Source: Nostoc sp. PCC 7524 (lineage in GTDB: Bacteria > Cyanobacteriota > Cyanobacteriia > Cyanobacteriales > Nostocaceae). From it: DNA of 64,000 bases. The stretch spans positions 3,563,501 to 3,627,500 of the forward strand of contig NC_019684.1 of the NCBI RefSeq assembly GCF_000316645.1, in the 5' to 3' direction. Positions 30,901-38,389 of this stretch are shown here, one piece after another. Every line of letters begins with the position of its first letter. Position 1 is the stretch's first letter. The translations under genes and the position numbers were made by a program. The notes beneath the pieces were generated by a model. The model searched no databases and was not told the origin of the DNA. It saw nothing but the letters and a program-made list of their open reading frames with translations.

Positions 30901-32493
30901 ACAGAAGGGATGGTAGTTGACCAAGAAACCGGTTATTTGTACATTGGTCAGGAAAATGTCGGACTGTGGAAGTTTGAAGCTGAACCAACAGGTAACAATC
31001 AAGGAAAACTAATTGATAGAATTAAAGAGTTTGGTGGCAGCAATCTTGTTGATGATGTAGAAGGTTTATCTATCTACTACGGTGCAGATGGCAAAGGTTA
31101 TTTACTGGTATCTAGCCAAGGAGATAACACTTTTGCGGTTTATCGTCGGGAAGGAGATAATGAATTTATAGGCCGCTTTGCTGTGGGGAACAACGGCTCA
31201 ATTGACAGTGTACAAGAGTCTGATGGTGCAGATGTCATTAACGTTCCTTTAGGTGCTAATTTCCCCTTCGGTTTATTTGTTACTCAAGATGGTAATAATG
31301 ATCCAGAGGTACTGGTTGAGGATGAAGGAGAATTAGAAAACATCAATAGCAACTTTAAGTTTGTACCTTGGGAAAATATTGCTAACTCATTCCCAGAAGC
31401 TTTAGCTATTGATATTACTAGCTACGATCCTCGTAATCCTGTTAATCGAATTGCCGCACAAATTAAGATTTTACCTGCACTTAACCAAGTTGCTGATGAT
31501 ATTTTTCAAATTACTGGAGGGGAAAATCTTAAACTCAAAGTTACTGTTTTAGGACGTAATTCTCAGTTAGTAAATGAATTGGGCGTATTTACAGTTGATG
31601 ATACGAATGGCACAATTGACGGTATTGCCCCTGGTGCGGTAGGTTATACAAATGCAGCTTTAGCTAGAAGTAAAGTAATTTTTTCTGCGATCGCAAATAA
31701 TCCCAATGGCTTTAATCCTGCCAATTTAGTCAGATTATTAGAATTCAATGAAAATAATAATTTGAGATTTTACTTAATCAAAAATAGTTCTAAAGATGCT
31801 GTTAATACTGGAACAATTTCCTCAGATAACATCATTTTCTCTAGTAACTCGACACAAAAAATTACTAATTTAGGAACAGAGGGTTTTTCTCTGGGATGGA
31901 CAGAAGGTTCTAGTAGTGAATTCAACGATTTAGAAGTAAAAATTAAAGCTGTTGATGAATCCTTTCCTTTGGGGACAAATTTACAAGGACAATCCCAAGG
32001 CGAAGTAATTGATTTACTTGGTGTTACTGGTTCTATCACAGCCAATTTCATCGTTAACCGTGAAGCCGCTTTTAATAACTTTGTTGGTTTCTACAAAGTA
32101 GCTAATATCAACGGAGGAATTGATACTAATAATGATGGTGTAGCCGATATTCTCCCCGGACAATCTGGATATATTCAAGCCGCCGTAGAAAATCGCATTG
32201 CGGGAATTGATTTAACAGTCAATAACCAAGGAACTGCAACTTATACTGGCAGATTTCAAGGTGGTTCTATCTTCGCACCCTTTATCATTATTGATGGCAG
32301 ACCCGATGCTCTGCTTGATAGCAACACTACTAATGATCCTGCGGTTTACTTCCCTTATTTGGGTGCAAACGCTGATAACTTTGATCATATTCGTTTGTTA
32401 GGAGATAACGTCTTTGGTTTTGAAGACTTACCAAACGGTGGTGATCAAGATTTCAATGATGTGATTGTGCAAGTTAATTTAAGTGTTGTTTAG
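27946..32493 (+). CDS. Giant multidomain extracellular phosphatase/phytase with DUF4114 repeats
   Basis: 1515 residues, no classical signal peptide. Domains in order: endonuclease/exonuclease/phosphatase fold (~1-405; NPDILLINEFDY, FVIMGDQNADP, SSDHRLVFAD), esterase-like phytase-associated domain (~415-775; GVVYDAGNQVYYALSDARSD), beta-propeller phytase (~780-1130; DADDPAIYLHP, IAVASDRRNDKLAIFKI, QTEGMVVDQETGYLYIGQE), and two DUF4114-like units (~1200-1515), each ending in an acidic FNDxxV motif (EFNDLEVKI; GGDQDFNDVIVQV). It should release phosphate from nucleic acids, organic esters and phytate outside the cell, with Ca2+ bound. The C-terminal DUF4114 repeats and absence of a signal peptide suggest type I secretion. 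Confidence 0.85.
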   Translation: MTTLRFSQFNASLNRGAAGQLVSDLTNVDNPNNDTATQARINQAKTVAEIIQRNNPDILLINEFDYAPEAVDLFKQNFLEVSQNGATPVTYQYAYIAPSNTGIASGFDLNNDGTVGGGNDAFGFGNFPGQFGMLLLSKYEIDTENVRTFQNFLWKDMPGSLLTDDPTVDNPNTPASENLNGFYSPEEIEILRLSSKSHWDVPIKVNGETVHVLVSHPTPPLFDDPANTPPDQIIDWNGKRNHDEIRFWADYVTPGKGDYIYDDNQKTGGLAAGSRFVIMGDQNADPNDGDSYNNAILQLLQNPGINTNSIPSSPGAAQQASSQGIANNNHKSNPSFDTADFNDNAPGNLRADYVLPSVDLQITNSGVFWPLNTDPTFPLVGTFTSGIPGGFPSSDHRLVFADVQMGATEKGASLPEVEFEGETTFVTGFVPGGAAGTEAVGGLSGVVYDAGNQVYYALSDARSDASTGGSVRFYTFTADLTDITNPQVSFTDVTTLTDAEGDAFAPFSLDPEGFALTNNGTVFVSSEGEASANRVIDPLIKEFNLSTGQEIRSLPVPEKFKPVFNDFNNNGVLDAGEQTSGVRNNLAFESLTITPDQKTLYTATESALTQDGAIATTQTGARARIIQYNLASGQPEKEYLYMVDPVAEASSPANAFTVSGLVDLLAIDNRGTFLALERSFSVGAPGTGNTIKIYEVSLQGATDISTIDSLAGDITGIQAVQKRLLLNLNELNLPNGLDNIEGLAFGPKLADGRQSIVLVSDNNFNAIQFTQILTLSADLVPTATPRVETRPDLLDDETLPTDQQADADDPAIYLHPTDSARSLVLTAVKNAGLRVYDLSGNLLQTINPGGIRYNNIDLQYGFILGGQKIDIAVASDRRNDKLAIFKINPDATGNNYLEDITDTSIGAIFTQPTFPNSIEDESHAYGLALYRSPITNDYYVFVNRRNTGDVAQLKLVDNGSGKISTEFVRGFTVTPPPEIVDAELQTEGMVVDQETGYLYIGQENVGLWKFEAEPTGNNQGKLIDRIKEFGGSNLVDDVEGLSIYYGADGKGYLLVSSQGDNTFAVYRREGDNEFIGRFAVGNNGSIDSVQESDGADVINVPLGANFPFGLFVTQDGNNDPEVLVEDEGELENINSNFKFVPWENIANSFPEALAIDITSYDPRNPVNRIAAQIKILPALNQVADDIFQITGGENLKLKVTVLGRNSQLVNELGVFTVDDTNGTIDGIAPGAVGYTNAALARSKVIFSAIANNPNGFNPANLVRLLEFNENNNLRFYLIKNSSKDAVNTGTISSDNIIFSSNSTQKITNLGTEGFSLGWTEGSSSEFNDLEVKIKAVDESFPLGTNLQGQSQGEVIDLLGVTGSITANFIVNREAAFNNFVGFYKVANINGGIDTNNDGVADILPGQSGYIQAAVENRIAGIDLTVNNQGTATYTGRFQGGSIFAPFIIIDGRPDALLDSNTTNDPAVYFPYLGANADNFDHIRLLGDNVFGFEDLPNGGDQDFNDVIVQVNLSVV

Positions 32494-32499
32494 TCACTG

Positions 32500-32577
32500 A
32501 AGGCTAAAGCCTTCAATCGTGGCTTTCATCTGCTCTAAAGCCAGAAATACGCAACTACGTTGCGTTTATCTGGGGTT
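32500..32577. terminator. Hairpins between phytase fusion and Nudix gene
   Basis: GAAGGCT-AAA-GCCTTC (~32499-32513) is one hairpin. CCAGAAATACGCAAC (~32541-32555) pairs with GTTGCGTTTATCTGG (~32559-32573), followed by GGTTTT. They lie between convergent genes and can terminate both transcripts. Confidence 0.6.
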
Positions 32578-32578
32578 T

Positions 32579-33010
32579 TCAGCCAACCTTCTGATAAAAT
32601 TTATGCTGGATAATCCCTTTTAATATCCGCTTGAGAGCAGCTTTTTTAATTAGCTTCATGGCTTGTTTTGCTCCTAGCCAGCGTCGATATCTTTTACTCG
32701 CTTCGGGATAATCACTACTAACTATCTCAACTGGTAATAAATACATCTTTACCTGGTAAGTTTTACCTCGTTTGCGATATTTATAACTACCTAATTTATT
32801 AGCTTTTACTTGGCCAATGACTCCAGCTTCTTCCCAGGCTTCTTTAGCAGCTGAAGCTGGTGGAGTCATACCACTGACAATCCCACCTTTAGGTATTACC
32901 CAACGTTGGCGATCGCGCGTTGTAATCAGCAGTATTTCTACTCTACCGTTTCTAACACGATAAGGAATTACCCCGGATTGCTTAAATACTTTGCTCACTT
33001 TTCGCCCCAT
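32579..33010 (-). CDS. Nudix hydrolase
   Basis: 143 residues. The Nudix box reads PKGGIVSGMTPPASAAKEAWEEAGV in two halves (PKGGIVSGMTPP and ASAAKEAWEEAGV). The catalytic EEAG is intact, but Met replaces the first Glu of the G-x5-E motif and Lys replaces Arg before the EAWEE. This variant is typical of the diphosphoinositol-polyphosphatase-like branch found in bacteria. The C-terminus is very basic. Substrate unknown; the usual chemistry is cleavage of a diphosphate linked to another moiety. Confidence 0.88.
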   Translation of the reverse strand: MGRKVSKVFKQSGVIPYRVRNGRVEILLITTRDRQRWVIPKGGIVSGMTPPASAAKEAWEEAGVIGQVKANKLGSYKYRKRGKTYQVKMYLLPVEIVSSDYPEASKRYRRWLGAKQAMKLIKKAALKRILKGIIQHKFYQKVG

Positions 33011-33376
33011 AGGAATGCTCTCTTTGTCTTGCTGTTTTGGTGTACGATGTTTACTCCCAAATCCGGAGCGTCGATACCGGATTAATTTTAGTGAAGATAT
33101 GTTTTACCTTATTAAAATTGATCCATACCATAAACTGATGTAAATTTTCTGAATAAAAGTACGCAAAAAATTCAGCTAGCAACTATTTGCAGCTAGTTTC
33201 TCCGTTAAGCCACCGAATGAACTACTACTCAAAGACAGACATAAAAGAGCGATCGCTCAAAAATAAGTAATAAAAATTACAGGGTGTAGGGTGAGATGAG
33301 GAGGATGTAGCTGGCTTTGCTACCCAGGCGTAAGCCTACCTACAGGGAGATTTTAGCCCTGCCCAATACCCAATCT
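33011..33376. other. Non-coding spacer
   Basis: The 366 bp between the convergent TetR-fusion gene and the start of the Nudix gene hold the Nudix promoter region, an HIP1 site near 33250 and a GGGTGTA/GGCGTAAGCCTACC repeat at ~33281-33345. I see no gene or RNA structure that I can name. Confidence 0.5.
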
Positions 33377-34588
33377 TTACACAGGCTTCTGATCTAAACG
33401 CATTGCTTGCTCTAATGCTGCTTTTTCTTTGGCTCGATGAGCGTAGGGTTGTAGTTGAATGCGATCGCAACCAGTCAAAATACTCAAATTTTCTAAACTC
33501 ATTCCCCGCATTAACATTTCTATGCGCCAAGTATGTTGGGCTTGGGTGATTTCTGGTGGTTTTCCTTGGGGGGTTAATAAACCTGCTGTCCATGTTTGCC
33601 AATGTGCCAATACTTCAGATTCAGATATTGGTTTACCTGCTGCATTCAAAAACATGAAATTCTGGCTATCTTTACGACTTTTGAGCCATTTAATTAAAGG
33701 ATTATTCGTGTAATAACCATAGCGTTTGCCTAAAATCCACTGATTGACGGGTACTTGCCGCACATATCCTGGGGTGGTAATTTGCAGCACATGACTTTGA
33801 GGATCATAAATTTGGTGATTGCGCTGCAAATTGACTATTTCTGTTGGAGACAAGCCAGTGGCAAATAATAAGTAAGCGATCGCATAATCTTGCACTCCCG
33901 ACTTTTTAGCTTGTTGAAGAATTTCGTGAACTAAAACAGCAGGTAAATCAGTTATGTCTTGGCAGTTTGTTTGCAAGCTGTTCATCCTTGATGACATAGC
34001 ACCGTGGAGAAATAACTCCACCAAATTCTCGATAAAATCATCCCGACTTTCCCACAATTCATGAAATTCGCTGGTTAATTCAATCACGGCATATCCCAAA
34101 ATCATGCCATTGAGTAAACTAGCCAATTTTTCTGCTGGGAGATAGGTGTTCAAATCTCCCTGTTGAATGACAGTAGCTAGATACTGGGCTACGTAACGGT
34201 TCGCCTCTGTTAATCCTCGTCCTAAAGCACGACGATTTTCCGCCGGAAATTGATCTGCTTCTCCTACTACAGAACGAACCAGTTCTGGCATTCTCTCTAA
34301 TGCCTGCAAAGTGTCACTTGCATAATCTTTCAAAGCTTGGTAAACATCACCAGGAGGATTAGCCCGACTGACTAGGGATTCACCTAAATTAATAAAAGCT
34401 GCTGATTCTTCTAGTACAGCTAATAATAATCCATGTTTATTACCAAAATTGCGAAATAACGTAACTTCATTGACTGCTGCTTTTTCCGCAATTTGGCGGG
34501 TGGTGGTGGCACTAACTCCCTGAGCCGTAAACAACTCCAGCGCAGCTTGAATTAGACGTTGACGGGTGGAAACAGGTTGAGATGTCAT
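33377..34588 (-). CDS. TetR-family regulator fused to a degenerate tyrosine-recombinase domain
   Basis: About 403 residues from ATG 34588; a TTG at 34642 would place the start inside the operator region. Residues ~8-55 form a TetR HTH (RQRLIQAALELFTAQGVSAT, then TTRQIAEKAAVNEVTLFRNF) and a TetR ligand domain follows to ~205. Residues ~220-400 resemble an integrase catalytic domain: LLFATGLSPTEIVNLQ, HTWRIEMLMRG, LTGCDRIQLQPYAHR. The first catalytic Arg position is Ser (TGLS for TGLR) and the LGH motif is LTGC, so recombinase activity is probably lost while the HxxR and Tyr remain. The desaturase gene is divergent and probably a target. Confidence 0.8.
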   Translation of the reverse strand: MTSQPVSTRQRLIQAALELFTAQGVSATTTRQIAEKAAVNEVTLFRNFGNKHGLLLAVLEESAAFINLGESLVSRANPPGDVYQALKDYASDTLQALERMPELVRSVVGEADQFPAENRRALGRGLTEANRYVAQYLATVIQQGDLNTYLPAEKLASLLNGMILGYAVIELTSEFHELWESRDDFIENLVELFLHGAMSSRMNSLQTNCQDITDLPAVLVHEILQQAKKSGVQDYAIAYLLFATGLSPTEIVNLQRNHQIYDPQSHVLQITTPGYVRQVPVNQWILGKRYGYYTNNPLIKWLKSRKDSQNFMFLNAAGKPISESEVLAHWQTWTAGLLTPQGKPPEITQAQHTWRIEMLMRGMSLENLSILTGCDRIQLQPYAHRAKEKAALEQAMRLDQKPV

Positions 34589-34596
34589 AAAGAAAA

Positions 34597-34613
34597 TGCA
34601 AGTAACACTTGCA
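34597..34613. promoter_or_regulatory. Palindromic operator candidate 1
   Basis: TGCAAGTAACACTTGCA is a perfect palindrome with 7-bp arms, 9 bp upstream of the regulator's ATG. It shares the GCAAGT/ACTTGC half-site with a second palindrome at 34639-34659. Together they suggest autoregulation by the TetR protein. Confidence 0.65.
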
Positions 34614-34638
34614 CGAAAAACATAGAACTGGTAGCATG

Positions 34639-34659
34639 GCAAGTGTAAGTGATACTTGC
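34639..34659. promoter_or_regulatory. Palindromic operator candidate 2
   Basis: The 21-bp sequence from 34639 has arms GCAAGT (34639-34644) and ACTTGC (34654-34659) around GTAAGTGAT, a size typical of TetR-family operators. It lies in the divergent region, ~110 bp before the desaturase ATG, and 26 bp from operator 1. Confidence 0.6.
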
Positions 34660-34769
34660 TCTAGTCTACTGTAATGAACTGGGTTGCAGAGTGGATAAAT
34701 CCCTTTTGAGCTATGTAATGCACTAGATACAAGAGCAAATCTTTACAGGAACCATCAACAGGAATTTTT

Positions 34770-35627
34770 ATGACTGCAAAAAATCTAGCCATTGCCTCTG
34801 AGGGAGAAACACCACTGCGTCTCAGGTGGATCAATGTGGTATTTTTTGGGACAATTCATGCCTTAGCCTTGTTAGCGCCTTGGTTTTTCTCTTGGCAGGC
34901 ATTGGGTTTGCTGGTGTTTCTACACTGGTTGTTTGGCAGTATTGGTATTTGCTTGGGATATCACCGATTACTTAGCCATAAGAGTTTTCAAGTACCCAAA
35001 TGGTTAGAATATGCGATCGCTATTATTGGCGCATTAGCTCTGCAAGGCGGGCCAATTTTTTGGGTGGGAGGACACCGCCAACATCACGCCCACACGGAAG
35101 ATATCAACTTAGATCCTTACTCTGCCAAGCGCGGCTTTTGGTGGAGTCATATGTTGTGGATCTTATATCCTCGTTATGAGTTTTTTGATGAAGAAACCTA
35201 TCGAAAATATGCACCCGACTTAGCAAGACAACCTTTTTATCGTTGGTTAGATCGCTATTTTCTCCTACTGCAAATTCCTATGGGATTATTGCTTTACGCC
35301 TTGGGAGGATGGCCTTTTGTCTTCTATGGTATGTTTCTCAGAGCCGTATTGCTGTGGCACTCTACTTGGTTTGTCAACTCTGCAACCCATATGTGGGGTT
35401 ATCGCACCTTTGACGCTGATGATAACGCCCGTAATCTCTGGTGGGTTTCTCTCGTTACCTACGGCGAAGGCTGGCATAACAACCATCACACTTATCCCCA
35501 TGTAGCCAAAGCTGGTTTTCAGTGGTGGGAGATTGATGTCACTTGGTGGAGTATTAAACTTTTACAAACTCTGGGTTTAGCGAAAAAAGTTATATTACCT
35601 CCGCCGCTAAACACAACTCAAGGGTAA
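34770..35627 (+). CDS. desC: Acyl-lipid delta-9 fatty acid desaturase (DesC family)
   Basis: 285 residues. All three histidine boxes are present: H65-RLLS-H70, H102-RQHH106 and H236-NNHH240, which hold the di-iron centre. Four membrane segments are predicted. It resembles cyanobacterial DesC enzymes that introduce the delta-9 double bond into acyl chains of membrane glycerolipids using ferredoxin. Several desC paralogues exist in Nostocales and I cannot tell which this is. The TetR-fusion regulator is divergent, with two palindromes between them. Confidence 0.9.
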   Translation: MTAKNLAIASEGETPLRLRWINVVFFGTIHALALLAPWFFSWQALGLLVFLHWLFGSIGICLGYHRLLSHKSFQVPKWLEYAIAIIGALALQGGPIFWVGGHRQHHAHTEDINLDPYSAKRGFWWSHMLWILYPRYEFFDEETYRKYAPDLARQPFYRWLDRYFLLLQIPMGLLLYALGGWPFVFYGMFLRAVLLWHSTWFVNSATHMWGYRTFDADDNARNLWWVSLVTYGEGWHNNHHTYPHVAKAGFQWWEIDVTWWSIKLLQTLGLAKKVILPPPLNTTQG

Positions 35628-35830
35628 TTGACGATTACCTCATGGCGAAGCAACCAACGCTTACATTCTATTCCGCCTGCGTATCCTGTGAGTTGATTGT
35701 TTGTACCAATCACCCGATGACAGGGAATGGCGATCGCAATTGGATTCAGTGAATTAGCCAAGCCGACAGCACGATAAGCCGTCGGCTGATTAATTTTTGC
35801 TGCTAGTTCACTATAAGTAATTTCAGAGTA
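35618..35830 (-). pseudogene. ogt': C-terminal remnant of ogt (methylated-DNA-cysteine methyltransferase)
   Basis: The minus-strand frame ends at TGA (35618-35620) and encodes [20 protein letters not shown], then [20 protein letters not shown] and [16 protein letters not shown]. The active-site PCHRV, the NPI and the GYAGG motifs are all intact. An in-frame TAA at 35831-35833 and absence of any N-terminal half show that only the last ~65 codons survive. The tail overlaps the last 10 bp of the desaturase gene on the other strand. Confidence 0.88.
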
Positions 35831-35870
35831 TTAGTTTGATTATAAAAAGATCAACTACAAGTAGCAATTA

Positions 35871-36284
35871 TCAAGGTGGTGGATGACGACCTAAAAGTTC
35901 TTGTTCTGCTCGGATTGCTAATATTAAAGAGCGATTCATCCGGAGTGCATTAATAGTAGCTCTTCCTGTTGCCGTCAATCCTACAACTCTCACACCATGC
36001 CAACGAAAATGTTCTTTCCACACTTGTTGACGAGGATTAAAAATATTTACTTTTTCACCTGTTTCTGGGTCTTCCACTATTTGTTTAGCAGCCTTGTAAA
36101 GCGAACATGAAACACAAGCAAGTGCCAAATTATCTGCTGCGGTTTTACCATTCGCCACCACAGGAATTACATGATCAATATGAAATGTTGCTTCTTGCCC
36201 TATTTGGGATAACCCACAATATTCACAGCGATTGTCTGCTCTTTGAATAACTAACCGACGTAAAGAATTTGAAATTTTGGACAT
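35871..36284 (-). CDS. HNH endonuclease
   Basis: 137 residues. A zinc pair C20-x-x-C23 (CEYCG), the HNH core with H35-I-D37-H38 and N52, and a second pair C57-x-x-C60 (CVSC) are complete. This is the small cyanobacterial HNH family resembling restriction-associated and McrA-type nucleases. It starts 3 bp after the stop of a 68-residue gene on the same strand, so the two probably form an operon. Substrate unknown. Confidence 0.88.
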   Translation of the reverse strand: MSKISNSLRRLVIQRADNRCEYCGLSQIGQEATFHIDHVIPVVANGKTAADNLALACVSCSLYKAAKQIVEDPETGEKVNIFNPRQQVWKEHFRWHGVRVVGLTATGRATINALRMNRSLILAIRAEQELLGRHPPP

Positions 36285-36287
36285 TGA

Positions 36288-36494
36288 TTATTTTTTTGTA
36301 ACACGGTGAGACCGTAAACGAAGCAGAGATAAAAACTCAGCTAACTCAACCAATCCTTCTGCTTCTTGACGCTCTGCCTGGGTCAATTCCTCACCTGCAT
36401 CCTGTCTATCTAGCAAAAATTGCAGACGTTCTTGAACTGCATTTGGTAGTTGAAAATGGGTAAGTTCTACAGGTATTTCAATTACTTCAGGCAT
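36288..36494 (-). CDS. Small acidic protein upstream of the HNH nuclease
   Basis: About 68 residues from ATG 36494 (a TTG at 36500 is possible). The sequence is helical and Glu/Gln-rich (LPNAVQERLQFLLDRQDAGE, ELTQAERQEAEGLVELAEFL) with a basic tail. I do not recognise a named domain. Similar small proteins often precede such nucleases in cyanobacteria. A modulator or antitoxin-like role is possible but inferred only from the 3-bp spacing. Confidence 0.65.
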   Translation of the reverse strand: MPEVIEIPVELTHFQLPNAVQERLQFLLDRQDAGEELTQAERQEAEGLVELAEFLSLLRLRSHRVTKK

Positions 36495-36569
36495 AAACAA
36501 AGGTATTGTGAAAGAGTAGGAGATAATTAGTAGTCTTGATACAGTTAGTTTATATCAAGTTTTTTAGCA

Positions 36570-37133
36570 CTAGACTAGACCAACCATTTTCATTGCCTGA
36601 ACCACTTGTGGGTGCAATGTACAGTACCAGAAATCTTTTTTATGCCATTTAACAATAAAAGCTGTAGGAAATGGAGAACCATCAGAGTGTTGAGGCAAAG
36701 ACCAATTTAGGTATTCTGCAAGCATCTCACCCAATCTTGCATATTGAAGATTAACTGCACCAAAATGCTCGTAGCCAGCAGCTTTAGCTAATTCGGGAGT
36801 AGTGCTGGTCTGATTCTGTTTATGATAGTGAGCCTTAAGCATAGCTCGATGTCCTTCAGTTAATTTGTCTGCAATAGCATTGAAAGCTTTTGCATATTTC
36901 TCAGCAGAAGGTAGAGGTGAATCAGTTTCACACTCAGGAGTATCGATAACTGTCTCAAAGTCATCTAATGCGGCTGAAATTAGTTCACTACAGAAGGCAC
37001 TTTTTGAACGACCTATGATTTCAGCCAGCTTTTCTAAACGCAAGTTGTCTGTTTTTGTTAGCGTTATAGAAAATCTAACTGACTCTTCTTGACGCTGCAA
37101 AACCTTATGCGCTAATTCCCGAACCTTATTCAT
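36570..37133 (-). CDS. RHH-like DNA-binding protein with helical C-terminal module
   Basis: About 187 residues from ATG 37133 (MNKVRELAHK); upstream in-frame starts give a hydrophobic leader that looks non-genuine. The N-terminal ~25-60 (VRFSITLTKTDNLRLEKLAE, IIGRSKSAFCSELI) fits a ribbon-helix-helix domain. The C-terminal part (LTEGHRAMLKAHYHKQNQTS, LAKAAGYEHFGAVNLQYARL) resembles a helical module that is found next to HNH and helicase domains in restriction-type proteins. Function unknown; likely an accessory regulator. Confidence 0.6.
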   Translation of the reverse strand: MNKVRELAHKVLQRQEESVRFSITLTKTDNLRLEKLAEIIGRSKSAFCSELISAALDDFETVIDTPECETDSPLPSAEKYAKAFNAIADKLTEGHRAMLKAHYHKQNQTSTTPELAKAAGYEHFGAVNLQYARLGEMLAEYLNWSLPQHSDGSPFPTAFIVKWHKKDFWYCTLHPQVVQAMKMVGLV

Positions 37134-37244
37134 AACCAAATATAGAATCAATATCTGAATCAAAATTAGCATCATTAATGTCAGTCGTCAATTAAGGTAA
37201 GTCATAGCTAAGACTGCTCCTTAACTGCTGTTTTGGGCGTTAAG

Positions 37245-37301
37245 CTGAAATATACTGATGAATACCTACGGCTTCATTTACTTCACAACAACCGAAACTA
37301 A
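37245..37301 (+). repeat. Short peptide-like repeat, copy 1
   Basis: The stretch reads KYTDEYLRLHLLHNNRN then TAA, and ends 20 bp before the next gene. It is related in both nucleotides and translation to 38324-38389 (KYTGEDQRQHLLSNSRNQYE). See the matching finding. Whether it is translated is unknown. Confidence 0.5.
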
Positions 37302-37321
37302 ATTAAATGTAGTAATTTTCT

Positions 37322-37645
37322 ATGAATAAAATGCAAGCTAGTGTTTGGAACACTGGTAAAAGCCATGAAATAGCAAATACCTATGGTATTCGCGTAGGTA
37401 TAAAAAATAGAGATCAATTTTTTGATCAGAATTGGCAAGAAATTAAACTAGAGATTGATGATAAGACTTATACTTTCTCTCTTACACCTGGATTTTGGAG
37501 AAAATGTCCAGAGTTTCGTGATAGCAGAGAACAAGTTATTCGGCATTGGTTACTGCAATACAAAACATTGCAATGGAATAAAGGTGAACCACCCAAAGTA
37601 GAACTTGTTTCTCTCGGTTATGGAAAATTTCACTTACTTTCTTAG
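37322..37645 (+). CDS. Hypothetical protein
   Basis: 107 residues, ATG start. Soluble, with several aromatic residues (ASVWNTGKSHEIANTYGIRV, then SLTPGFWRKCPEF). I do not recognise a domain. It lies in a run of accessory genes, followed 49 bp later by a toxin-antitoxin pair. Coding is supported by length, codon usage similar to neighbours and conservation-like composition, but not by a known family. Confidence 0.55.
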   Translation: MNKMQASVWNTGKSHEIANTYGIRVGIKNRDQFFDQNWQEIKLEIDDKTYTFSLTPGFWRKCPEFRDSREQVIRHWLLQYKTLQWNKGEPPKVELVSLGYGKFHLLS

Positions 37646-37694
37646 GGCAGTGAATTAGATTATGATGAAATTAAGTAAATACTCTCACTAACTC

Positions 37695-37919
37695 ATGGAC
37701 TACCAAAATATCATCACAATTGAACCTGAAAAACGTAGTGGTAAACCTTGCATTCGAGGAATGAGAATTACGGTGTATGACATTTTGGAATATTTAGCTA
37801 GTGGGATGACGGAGACAGAAATTTTAGAAGACTTTTCGGAACTTACATCTGAAGATATCAAAGCTTGTTTGGCTTTTGCGGCTGACCGCGAGAGAAAATT
37901 ATTTGTAACATCCCTGTGA
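37695..37919 (+). CDS. DUF433 antitoxin
   Basis: 74 residues of the DUF433 (VapB-like) family: ITIEPEKRSGKPCIRGMRIT, then YDILEYLASGMTETEILEDF. The winged-helix fold binds DNA and the cognate toxin. The stop TGA (37917-37919) overlaps the GTG start of the DUF5615 gene at 37916, a classic DUF433/DUF5615 arrangement. Confidence 0.92.
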   Translation: MDYQNIITIEPEKRSGKPCIRGMRITVYDILEYLASGMTETEILEDFSELTSEDIKACLAFAADRERKLFVTSL

Positions 37920-38248
37920 AACTACTTTTAGACGAAAATCTTTCTGACAGAATTATTCCTCAGATTGTGGATATTTATCCGAATTCAACACACGTAAAAT
38001 TACTCGCACTTACCCAAAGTGATGATTTATTGATTTGGGAATATGCCAAAGCTCATGATTTTGTGATTGTTTCCAAGGATTCTGATTTTCATCAGCGTAG
38101 TCTTGTCTACGGTCATCCGCCAAAATTTATCTATCTCCGTGTCGGTAACTGCTCCACTGCCAAAATTGTGCAAATATTACGGGAAAATTACACCACAATT
38201 AGCATTTTTGGCAATGCAGAGCAAGAAAGTATTCTAGTATTAACATGA
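37916..38248 (+). CDS. DUF5615 PIN-like toxin
   Basis: 110 residues from a GTG start overlapping the antitoxin stop (GTGA). The family pattern is clear: MKLLLDENLSDRI with D6-E7, then FVIVSKDSDFHQRS and FIYLRVGNCST. DUF5615 proteins have a PIN-like fold and probably act as RNases held in check by DUF433 partners. The pair appears intact. Confidence 0.92.
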   Translation: MKLLLDENLSDRIIPQIVDIYPNSTHVKLLALTQSDDLLIWEYAKAHDFVIVSKDSDFHQRSLVYGHPPKFIYLRVGNCSTAKIVQILRENYTTISIFGNAEQESILVLT

Positions 38249-38323
38249 TGTGTTATTGGCAACTGAATTAATCAATATCGCTCAACCGAGAAAATATAAA
38301 TGTAAATCTAGTTTGGTAATGAT

Positions 38324-38389
38324 ATGAAATATACTGGTGAAGACCAACGGCAGCATTTACTGAGCAATAGCCGCAACCAGTATGAATGA
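38324..38389 (+). repeat. Short peptide-like repeat, copy 2
   Basis: An ATG-initiated 21-codon frame (MKYTGEDQRQHLLSNSRNQY-E, then TGA) overlaps the start of the kinase-like gene at 38382. It is related to 37245-37301. It may be a leader peptide or a remnant of a common ancestral 5' sequence. Confidence 0.5.

Noticed and set aside
32579..33010. Nudix box with Met in place of the first Glu, considered as inactive
   Set aside because: The same change is typical of this Nudix branch and the catalytic EEAG is intact.
33336..33602. Minus-strand frame at the end of the TetR-fusion gene
   Set aside because: It is an alternative frame of the real gene that extends into spacer; codon usage and content do not support it.
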